Source of the DNA: Heliocidaris tuberculata
Taxonomy: Eukaryota; Echinodermata; Echinoidea; Camarodonta; Echinometridae
Reading direction: 5' to 3'
Assembly (NCBI GenBank): GCA_025618425.1
Contig: CM046838.1
Span: 15,615,629-15,679,628 of the forward strand
DNA length: 64,000 nucleotides
Under the pieces are notes generated by a model that saw only the letters and a program-made list of their open reading frames with translations, was not told where the DNA came from and made no database searches. Made by a program: the position numbers and the translations under genes. Shown one piece after another: positions 46,001 through 58,000 of this stretch (position 1 is the first letter of the stretch; each line of letters starts with the position of its first letter).

Positions 46001-49000
46001 TCCACTAGCGGTTTTACCTGGGGGCTCCGCCCGGGTAAAATTTGAAAAACCAGTTTAGCGCCCGGACAAAATTTCCCCGCCCGGACAAAAACTTGATGCG
46101 CCCGGATATGAAAATTGACATTGACATATTTTCACGCACAGACAAGACAGCATCAAGACCGCGCGGCATTGCGCAATCATAAAAACTTTACTCGCATGAT
46201 CATGTCGGAAACCCGTACGAACGCATTATCTCTTTACATGAACCACGTCGAATTCTCATTGCGATCACGGCCACATATAATGCACCATCTCGACGCAGTG
46301 CACTATAATACGTATGCCGTCACGAAACCGCAAATTTGACGCCGTCGCGAAACCGCAAATTTGACTTCGGAGGCCGATGAACACAAGAGCCCCCGGGCAA
46401 AATGCAGACCAGTGGAGAACCCTGCACAACACCCCAAGTGCAGCTTCAATATCACATACAGATCATTCTCACATTTTAACTAACAATTCAGCCTTAACTT
46501 TTATCCTTGTTCTGATTTTTAAATCAATATTTTATGTTCTATGAGCATCTATTCATATCATTTATATGTGTGTGTGTGTGTGTGTATATATCGTATGCGT
46601 ATTTTTGTGTGCATGGGTGTGTGGATGAGGGTGTGTGGGAGTATGTATAATGGGCAGGGGCGGCAGAGCGTCTTTTAAAGGGGGGGGGGCACCAGCAAAA
46701 AAGGGCACTTTTTGGGGGTGAACAAGGGGCACCTCCAAAAGGTGAACATGAATCTGAAAAAGGGACCATTTTGTGATATTGGTATTACCCTACATGCATC
46801 ATCTAACTAATTTTTATTGTGGCTCTGGAAAGTGCTTACTGTCATTTATCAGAAAATGGGCACATATATATATATATATATATATATATCAGAATTAAAA
46901 ATGCACTTAATCAAAGGAGAAAGGGCACATATTAGAGAGAAAAGGAGGAAATTATCAGCTTTGAAAAGTGGTACTTATCGAAGGGAAAAAGGCACTTAGA
47001 TAATTAGGCATTTATCAGATCTGAAAAGGGGCACTTATCAGAAGGAAAAAAAAGGGGGAAGGGCGAAGGGCACTTATTAGAAAGGACAAGGAAAATTTTA
47101 GTAAAAAAGGGCACTTATGAAAGATAAAGGGAGCATATTTTTCAGAAATAAATAGGGCACTTTGGGGGTATTTGGAAAAGTGGGGGGGGCACTGTTCCCC
47201 CTACCACCCCCCCCTCTCTCTCTGATAACGGGGTACATATGTTTGTGTGACTTTAGTTTTACTCTTTTTCTTCTTTTTTTTTTAATCTCAGGGAGGAATG
47301 GGAGAACAGACAAAATTTTTCTCTCGGAAGTTCTACAGAGTATTCTTTGATGAAGTATATGAAAAAATAATTATTTTCTAAACAGTTTATGAAAATGTAC
47401 TTTCTGATTTGTTTTTGTTTTTGTTTTTGTTTTTGTTTTTGTTTTTGTTTTTGTTGTATTTTTGTTTTACAGTAATTAATGTTTAAGTTCAGTCAAAATA
47501 TCAATGTATAATGCATCCGGTTTTGTTATGATTTGATAGAAAGAAAAAAACAACAACTATAAACTAATGGGTTTTAGAATGATTAGGGGAATAAAATGTC
47601 ATAAAAAAAACATGGAAGATATCGTGGAGGATCAGTAAAATATTTTGACAAAGAAAAAGACGCTTGCAAGCAAAGTCACGATGTACATGTAGTCCACTAG
47701 CACGACTAGGGGGCGAATACAGGTTGTGCTTTGTGCAGGCACAGGTACAAATACTGAACGAGATTGGATCAAACTAAGCTTTAAAACAACAAAAATACCC
47801 CTAAAAAAAAAAGAATTACCGTAAAGCAATTATTTGCTTTTGAAAATCATACTATTGTTACCCAAAACAACTCCCAGAAATAATGACTTTCAAGGAGTTT
47901 CGACATAAAGACGTACTCCGGAACGGAAAGCCAATATGAGAAATGTTTTTGACAGCAGAAGGCAAACTCATGAATATTCAACAAGCAGCCCTGAGTATCT
48001 CGATGACGAAGGTATTTATTATTCATGAGTCTGTACCGCGAAGTTTGAATTTTCCTTGCACCCCGAATACAGGCTGTGCTTTGTGCAGGCACAGGTACAA
48101 ATATACTGAACGAGATTGGATCAAACTAAGCTTTGAAGCAACAAAAATACACCTAAAAAACAAAAATACCATAAAGCAATTCCTTGCTTTTGAAAATCAT
48201 ACTATTGTTACCCAAAACAACTCCCATAAATAATGACTTTCGAGGAGTTTCGACATAAAGACGTACTCCGGAACGGAAAGCCAATATGAGAAATTATAAT
48301 GTTTTTGACAGCAGAGGGCGAAAGTCATGAATATTCAACAAGCAGCCCTGAGTATCTAGGTGACGAAGCAATTTATTATTCATGAGTCTGTACCGCGAAG
48401 TTTGAATCTTCCTTGCACCCCACCACATTTTTCGAGCGATGAAAAAAATCTTGTTGTCTTTCGAAAAAATATAATTCTATTTTCCTATTAATCAGAATTT
48501 TCAAAATCAGTTTAATACAATGTGATATTTATTTTTGAATCGTGATGGTCTGTGACTGGGTGGGTATTAAACTGTTTCTAGTTGTGCTATATTTTAGGTG
48601 ACTGGAAATGTACTGTTTTGGGTGGTGACGTTATATAGGCGATATTGACAGCTGACGATAATCGAATAACCCAGTACGCCATATCGAGCAGCCCTAGTAT
48701 GCACGATATCGCGTATTGTCAACAACAACAACCAAAAAAAAAAAAAAGAAGAAGAAGAAGAAGAAAAAAAACCGGGGGGTGTAAATATACCAGTGCGCCC
48801 TTTCTCGTTGTAAACACATCTGACACATACACACACACAATAGCTACATCTAGGTACCCCTCTCGTGCTACATTGTAGCTAGCTCTCATGCTCGCTTCTA
48901 TAGCTTGCCAAGCTGAAATATCAGTGGTGTGAGTCGATGTAGCGAGCGCATGTTTGCGCGGATTTTATAGACTTCGAGATGAGACAAATCTGACATATTT

Positions 49001-52000
49001 GTACTTTATATGTAGAGCATATTATCGATCACGGAAAAGGGCACGACGGCCAGTTTGAAAAAAGGGGGCACGGCCTCTTTGGCCGTGAATTGATCATTTT
49101 TTTGGAGGGCATCTCGGCCAGTTATAGGGGCATCGACGGCCTGGCCGTCGATGGCCGTCGATTAATTTATGCCCTGAGGCTCTTACACCTTTCTTATTTG
49201 CCTTCAGTCAATGTAATTTGTAATTTGGCAACAAAACTCAACTCAACTCAACTCTAGACACAATGCTAGACACAATGCTAGAGACACTGTATTTTACATG
49301 GAAATAAAGTCTACCTCTCTACCTTTCATGGGTGTGAGAGCACCCATGTTATTACATACACATGTACATGTACCTTTAATCAACTGCAATGTACATGTAT
49401 GTACATTGTACAGTGTATAGGGACACTGATTTTCCGATTCAAAAAATGGCTTTTTCCGTTTCAGAAAATCTGGAATTCCGTTTTGCCGTAGACTCTGTAC
49501 AGATGAAAAAACTAAAATTCCACTTACGTAAGATTTACATACAAACATGAACTTGTAGGGTACAAATGTTTTATTAAAGGTTCTAACATTACAGAGTCAG
49601 TTAAAATTCAGGTATTCGACTTGCATTTCATAGTCATCACTGGATCAAAAAGGAATCTTACATGACAGACCATGAAAATTTGTGTAGTACCCAGGAAGCA
49701 GATTATTTCAACATGATGCACAGAACTCTTAGGATTTCTGAGCAATCTATATCGCACCGACGTCGATGAAAACATTTCAGTCTTGGCTGTCATGTCAGCG
49801 ATCGATCGATGTTAGGCGCACACGCTAGCCCCTTTTTCGAACTGTACAACAGCGTGTGTACAATCTCGCGGCACTTAGCGCCCGCTGCTGGCGTGTGCTC
49901 GCCTAGCATTACGTCTACGTAATACTGGGCGCACACGCCAGCCCTTTTACTCAAAATGTGCTGGCTGTGTACAGCAATCTCGCCTTACTTCCCTCTCGGC
50001 CGCATGAGTATGCGCCTACATGTAGCTTGCATAATAGGGATTCACTGCTCCTATTGTACCGTGTTGTGTGTCACAATCTCCATTGGTCCAGCGAAACAAA
50101 ATGGCAGCGCCCTGTCTCTGAAGAATCTGACGAATATCGCTAAGTATTCGGAGTTATTAACCATGATTTTAGGCCCGATATTTTTTCACTGCATAACAAA
50201 TCACAAGAATAGTGTAAGTTTTACGATTTTATTCTGGAAAAAAATGAAAAATGTTGAAGTGAAAGTGGTTTTCCGCGACTGTCCGTTCCAAATTGCATTT
50301 TCCGTTTCAAATGGTCAATTCCATGAATTCCGTCCGTTTTCCGTGATCGTGGAAAATCAGTGTCCCTAAATGTAATGTGGCAAGCATAATTCATGCAGCC
50401 TACATACATGTATACATTATTAAATCAATTTTAGAATATGCCTGTGTTATTCAAAGCATACAAGTACTGTATGTAATTTCAAAACACTGCATGTGATTTT
50501 TTTTTTAAACTGCCAAAGTATGCAGTCATCAATCCTGTAGGGGATGCAGGCAATTGACCTTCAGTGTCGTGATTTCATAAAATCTAATGCACAGTGATCG
50601 CATCTTTTATGCTCACAATTTCCTGCGCATAATGTAAACAAAATCATGTCAGCACTTGTGCAAGCTTATTTTCTTTCCCCAGGATATTACATGTATGTAG
50701 ATCTATTTTTAGAACTTCAGGCATTCTCTTTTTATGCAGTTGAGTGGTTTTAGGAAATATATTAGGTATAGTGTATTTCTTCTGTTTTCCTGTTTTCAAA
50801 GTTTTTCTTACATTTCCCTATTTTGAAAATTACAAAGACATATGCCTACATATTTTCCCTTTAAAAAAAATATTATACTTGTATTCATAAGATTCCGTAG
50901 GCCACAATGGTGCATGCATACATGAACTGTAAATCATCTGCAAGGATACGTTCTGAGAATTGATATATGGTGCCGAAGATCAAATTCCTGTAGGCTGTAT
51001 CAAGATCTTGTCAAAACAAAAGCTGTGCACACTTCAATTGCATTATCTCTGAAAGTTTTTCGGAATCGCATCAAATTTACCTGCCACATTCTCAAGATAG
51101 GAAAAGGAAAGACTTTGAGCCCTAGAGCCAGGCCAGTCTGTCTCCCTATCTTACTCTTCTCTCGAGCATGAGTCATAATCGAGGAGCATCTTGGACTGTC
51201 GTTGTCTGAGCGGCAGTCGTAATTGGCCATGTTACGGGATAGATAGGTGGAAGTCTTAATGAAAAGGTCTGCTTGTCATCTCTGTTGATATCTCATGTTA
51301 CTGCCGCTTTGTCATCCTAATGGATGCTGTGACAGAATGGCAGAATGCATCAGATATCATGGACATCATTGTGAGTGTAGATTACCACATACATGTATGA
51401 TGCACTCACATGGTGAAACAGTACAGACACAACTGAAGCAAGTTAAGTTAACCTTGCACATACATGTACAGGGTTGTCCTCAAACATACTGGCCCCGTAT
51501 TCTCGAAAGTGGACTCAATTGAGACCATGGTTTATGCAGATTTGGTGGTATAAGTGCGCTTGATTTCGTGTGTATACTTAGAAAGATCCAATAATGAACA
51601 CGCGTGATTGGCAAAGGGCGCTAAATTCACGCTAGTTGCCATGGTTTAGACCATGGTTAATTATAAATTATTATTATTGGATCATTTTAAGTGTATGCGC
51701 TAAATCAAGCGCACTTATACCATGAAATCTGCATAAACCATGGTCACAATTGAGTATGCTTTCAAGAATAAGGGCCACTATTTTTTTCTCGAGAGGGCTT
51801 CACATGTCTGACCCGAACTTACAATATCCTAAAAAAGGGAAACACAGGAACTGTTCAGAGGGACAAAGGGGCTATTTTCTTTGCTCCTGTGACACATTTG
51901 CTTGAGTCCTAGGATATTGAATTCAGATATTGCAATGCACATTGAAATGCTGTGTGAATTATTTTAAGTGCTCATATTTGAAACTGATATTAAACATGAT

Positions 52001-55000
52001 CATGCATGTATATATACCCTTGCTTTTATCTGTACACCCTTGCTTTTATCTGTACAAATGTCTTTACCCATGTATGTTCTAATAATGACATTCTTTTGAT
52101 GTGCAGTACAAGCTGGGTGCTTGCCAAAAAAAATAAATTTCATGCTTCATCAATATTGATCTATGTACATGTAGCACATCTCCATACTTGCAATATGTGT
52201 AGACGTACATGTATCATGTGTAGCATCATAGGACCTTCAATTTTTTTTGTTTTACAAGCTTTGCATGTACATGTAACCAACTTCTCCTTTACTTTAGCCC
52301 CTATTCAAATTTAGTCTTGTCTTTAATCACTTCTCAGTCAGCTATTCAAACATCTAGATAGGCTTTTTACACCTGCAAAATTTTGCTTAGTCCCGTACTA
52401 TTGGTCGGGCGAGGATTTAGCTCCCCTAATAGTACTGGACTAAGCTTAGCCCACTTTCTGTTCATATTGCATTTGACCAAAGTGGGCTAACTCCACGATA
52501 GTACAGAATTATTTTAGCCCAGGATAAAAGTGTTAGCCCCACCAAACGTAGGGCTAAATGTAAAAAGGCAGGGCTAAGCGCTCTGGCTAGGGAGATAGTA
52601 CAGGACTAAAACTGCAAATGAAAATGGAAAAAAAAAATAGTCTGGGGTTAAAAACATCAAGTGTAAAAGACCTATATAAGAGGGCTATCAAAGGCTTATA
52701 CATGTACATGTATAGTCCTCTCATTTTGGAAATATCCATGATTTCATGACGCGTATGGTTCATGTAACGCTATGTTACACATGTAGCTCTTAATGTATAA
52801 ATTTGGGGGGGGGAGGGTGAACAGAAGGCAGATCTTGCTCAAAACGTAAGCCTCCCCTCTTCTGCTTCCTCTCCTCTTCTCATCCTCCTTCCCACTTCAC
52901 AAGCTGCTGTTGATCATGCAGTATGTGAGTTATGTCAAGCAGGCCATATTGCGATGTTGGTTGCACATCCGTGATGAGTGACATATTGATTGATAAGACA
53001 TGATTGATTATTCTCTTGGCGTGACCTCATCATGAAAGGTCAAGATTGTTTAGGTCTCATGTTACCTGTGCATGTAAGGGATGGCGAGCAGGCCATTGAT
53101 CAGTGATGTGTAAGCCTCGAAAGATGAGTAATGCATTATCTCTAAATACTACTCCTCCCTGCAAGGTAAAGAACCATTTAGTAAATGATGCTTGCTTGTA
53201 TTGGTAGGCCTACGCACGTTTAAAGTAAAAGCAATTTTAGGCATTGACCGGCTATTTTGTACCTATCCATACAGTAACATTTCATTTCTGTCTCTACAGC
53301 TGCTTTAGCAAGCAGAATACAATTTGATTTTGTGATAGCAAACTAGGCCTGAGTCGAAAAAGTTCTCCGCCCTGTCCTCGACCGTCATGCTGAAACCCGG
53401 GTTTGCATTTTCGGATTTCGGGTATTTCCAAACTAATTTTAGCACTAATATATTGCAATTTAGAACTTTAAACATGCAATTTACAAACTGAATTTCAATG
53501 TAATCCAGTTATATTTGCTGCAATAATAAATGGAAATCATTTCAGACGACGATAGGTCTTTTCATGACTCTAAAAAAAATAAGAGCTGCGAGGAAGATTC
53601 AAGCTAGGCGGTACCGTGCGCGTTCAGAAATGAAGTCAGAATGGGAGTCACCGGTGCTCAGTGCGCTCGAATACAGCCATATACCGTAATACACACAGAC
53701 GAGGGTTGAATATAACTGACGTTATCGTGTCAAAGTAAGCTTGAAAACAACTTGAAATACCACGTAAGCGACAACAAAAAATCAAAATTACCGTAAAACA
53801 ATTATTTTCTTTGGCAAAAAATAGTATGGGTATCCATAATATCTCAAAGAAAAAAAGATGTTCGAGGATTACAAGTGCACTTCTTATTGAGATTAGGCAG
53901 CCATATTTGACATTGTTATGCATAGTAAGACTGCAGATGGCAGCAGAGAGGAAAATAAATGTGGGCACTAGATCAGGTGATCGGCCACAACTGTTCCTCT
54001 CTGCTGCCATCTGCGGTCTTGCTAAGCAGAACAATGTCAAATATGGCTGCCTAATCTCGATATGAAGTGCACTCGTAATCCTTCAACATCTTTTTCTCTT
54101 TGAGATATTATGGATACCCATACTATTTTTTGCCAAAGAAAAGAATTCTTTTACGGTAATTTTGTATCTTTGTTGTCGCTTACGTGGTATTTTTAGTTGT
54201 TTTAAAGCTTACTTTGATCCGATCACGTCAGTTATTTTCGACCCTCGTCTACGGTCTAGGGCTGTATTCATGCGCACTTGGCACAGGTGACTCACATTCG
54301 GACTTCATTTCTGAACGTGCACGGTACCACGAAGCTTGATTTCCTCTTTCAGCCCTCAATTTTACGGCACGAAGAGACCTTTGGCTGTACTTCTTAATGT
54401 TTTATTTTCATTCTGAAGTGTTATCTTGGGAAAAGCATTGTTTTATCGATTTGGATTCAGTAACTGTCCTCTACGCTGCATTTTAGTTAAGCAATTTTAC
54501 TTTGACTCCCGTCACTACATACACTCAAATTGTCTGTTGTGGGGAATTCCCGTTCGGTACCCGGTCCCTGCCCGAAATTTTCGAGTCAAACCCGGGTTTT
54601 GAAAAACCCGTGATGACTCAGGCCTATAGCAAACATTATTCACAGACCCCAGCCTGAGTTATCTTGGGCTTACAGTAGTATTCAAGGACTTAATGTATGT
54701 TCCTATGTTAATAGTGTATACTTGCTACAAGTATTTATATTAATTAGCCTTTGGATAAAAATCAGTTTTATGTTTTTTTGTACAATTAAACATGAAGATG
54801 GATGTAGAGTTGTTTGCTTACGATTGTATCATTGTACATGTGCTTGTGCATGTGATGTAATATTTTTTTTTGAGAATGCAAATTAAAGTGTTGAAATTGG
54901 CATAAATGCATACTATTTGACATAACATGTACATCTGTACATGAATGTGGCTGTATTCCAGAGGAAGCTACCTTGTTCAGCAATATGTGTACATGTATGT

Positions 55001-58000
55001 ACATTTTGTAGGTACAATAATATTGTAAAGGATCCACTTTGCAGATTGTGAAAATGTCAAATCATTTTCAGTGTGTGTGTGTCAGATCCTGGCACCTGCC
55101 TGTCGTATAATCACAGTAGACCTATGAATTGAAGGGTTGCTGTTACTTACATTGCAAGACTAAAATAAACAATTCTTTATTTATGGAAGTTTGGCAGTGA
55201 GTCATTTCTCCCTTTCAGGGCAAGCAACTTTTGATTGCGTTGACAGTTTTCAAACTGAGGTTTGTATGTGTTATGAGACAGTTTTAATACATGTTATTGC
55301 AGTAAGAAAACTGATCCTTGGTTCATTTGTGAGTGTTGTACATGTATGTACTGGGTACTATACATGTACATGTCTGAAGGGATATACATGTACATGTAAA
55401 TACCTTGTTGTAATTTTCTTTATTGCCAAGTTCTGCATTAAATGTTCGACTTCAAAATTATCAGTCATTCGGGAATTGAGAGAGCTTACATGTACATTGT
55501 GCCTTGTACTACATGTACATTGTATACATGTACATGTAACTACATGTATGTTACTAAAATATCTTTTAAAATATTCAACACAAGCTTCATGGTACATGTA
55601 CTACATATATATGACCATGCACAATTTTATTTTCTGATCGTTTCCCATTGTCGAAATTTCTTTTATGGATTTAAACTGGGTATCAAATTATAGTCAGAAG
55701 ACACATTAAGAATTGTCCAGTACTAGAGTTCAGTATATTTTGGCATTGTTGGGTCGAGTAGAAAGTAGATAGAACTGCATGTAGGAACGATACCATGAAG
55801 GAATGGTAAAGGATTTAAGCATCCCAAACTGTAATTCTTGGGATTCTGTACACTTTGTATTGCATTCATTGACTTTATGTATGATGTACTGAATGTAATG
55901 CTGAAATCATTCTACATTTTATACAATGTAGGTCAACTTTTTTTTTTTTTATCCCATTACATGTAGGTTTTGTCCAGCTGTCAGGATTCCACAGTTAAAG
56001 AGTAAAAAATCAAATTCACTTGCATTTATTCTCTTTTTTCTATTTTTTATAAATAGTGTTTGTTTCATCTCCTTTCGGTTTTTAGCAATTTTGTTGTTGT
56101 TGAAAGAGACCCTGGAAATACTATATGGTGTGTTGTGAAGAATTTATGAAAATCACATGTACATGTTATAATGAGTAACATGTTCAGTTTTGCTTCATAT
56201 GTAATGATGGCCCTCAAAATAATGAATACAAATTTGTTATTTTTTATTCTGTCTTCCAGCTGATGAGCCTACCAGATCACTTAGTGGTCTCATCCTCAAG
56301 AACAATGTCAAGGCTCACTTTCACAACTTCCCACCTGAGGTCACCGAGTTCATCAAGACAGAATGTCTGGCCAACATTGGCGATCCTTCACCCCTCATCA
56401 GGGCGACCATCGGCATCCTCATCACTACCATAGCAACCAGAGGAGATCTTCAGAACTGGCCCAACCTCCTCCCAACGCTATGTCAACTTCTGGATTCGGA
56501 AGACTATAACACTTGTGAGGTATGATGAATTAATTTTATCTTGAAAGCCTCTCTATAGTCTGGACTTAATACCACCATACCCCCTCCAAGTATCACTGAC
56601 AATCCCCCAAATGTCAAAATGTTAAGAGAGGCCTACATGTAGTGCACATACATGTACATGTAGACTGTGAGGTATGATGAACTGATATATTAGTTGGGAC
56701 TTAACCCCTCCGCCCCCCCCAAAAAAAAACAAACAAACAAAAAAACAACAACAAACAAAAACAAAACAAAACAACAAACAAAAAATTAAAAAAAAATAAA
56801 CAAAACAAAAACAGAAAACATACAGGGCTCTGGTACACACATACACGAAGTCACCCCAAATTTAACTTGGGACCCCCAAAATGTCTAAAATGTAAACGGG
56901 CCCAGTGCACTCTGCCCCCAGTACTTTTCTCAGGAAAAAAGGTAAGACTGTCAGGCAACTAGAATCAAAGTTAAGGTAAGTTACTCAACTCTTGACAACA
57001 CAGATTTTTAGTTGTGCTATCATGTTTGAGAAAGGGAGAGAAAATGAGTGAAATTGAAGAAGATATGGGGAAGAAGATATGGGAAAGACGACAGTCGAAA
57101 GTGGAATTATAAAGGAAGAGAGTTTCACAAAAACGCATCAAACATTGCTTTGAATTTTCATGACATTTCAGGTACCTAAATATTTTAGTATTGAACCTTG
57201 GCCAAGGAATTCTGCATTTTCTTTAATGAATACATGTAGAGTTTGTGACAATGCACTTAGTTCCTGGCTGTGCAGAGTTCACTCCTAAATGCTAAAGCTT
57301 TCAGGAATTGTTGATATCATCTCTCTCTGTCTATATTCCCCCCAATGGGCTATGGAGTGGCTTGGGGTAAGTGATCTGTCTGTGATGGTTCAAATGCTGA
57401 AAGTGCTTGTGAGCACAGTGCCAGAGGCAATCTGCAGCTGATAACTGATGGCACGATGAAAACTAGTGAAATATGAAGGATGTGTAGAAATAGAAAATTC
57501 AAATTTACAACAATTCAAAATTTGATGAGAAAATAGAAATGAAGAACCATAAATATATTTTCTGGCTACAGGCAATTTCAATGAGTAAGATTAATTTTCC
57601 AAGAAATACATGTATTTTAGAAAACTTTTAGGTTCAAGCAAATATATTTGTTGTTCGATCCATTTAAGAGTGAAAGAACTTGTTATTAGTGCCGATTTGA
57701 AGTGGCACCACTTATCATTCAGACACTATGTTCCTCAATATCCATGGGTGAATTATTAAATAATTCACCAGAAGGCAGTGCAGTACATGTATGCATTATT
57801 CCAATATGTCATGAATACCCTATAGACTGTGCTCCTTTTTGTGCCCTGTTTTTGTCAAGCCTAGACTGATGTGCCAGGGAAGAGTTGTCAAATCGATTTA
57901 TTTAGCGATGAATCAGGTTGATGAGAGAATATAGAAATCCTGATTATCAATCACACACATCCCTCCCATACCTGGATGCTTTCTAACTAATGAAGTTGCA

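Larger units (their letters stand above)
45602..49176. mobile_element. Putative 3.6-kb composite DNA element with 6-bp target duplication
   Basis: The left end caggccttaaatttcg and right end (reverse complement) cagggcataaattaatcg form an imperfect inverted repeat. The direct repeat aggctc flanks it exactly (45596-45601 and 49177-49182). Both sub-terminal regions repeat ggcc/aagggca words. Inside are another hAT-like MITE (45993-46424), the gggcacttatcaga repeat, an (AT)n, a (GTTTTT)n and a 350-bp tandem duplication. No transposase frame is seen. Confidence 0.55.

Noticed and set aside
49956..50369. 137-codon open frame
   Set aside because: It runs through the terminal repeat of a transposon and has no recognisable domain; probably chance.
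53648..54065. Two open frames of 130 and 84 codons sharing words such as AAERN/AAERK and [10 protein letters not shown]
   Set aside because: They arise because the two arms of the foldback are inverted copies; no transposase or other domain is present.
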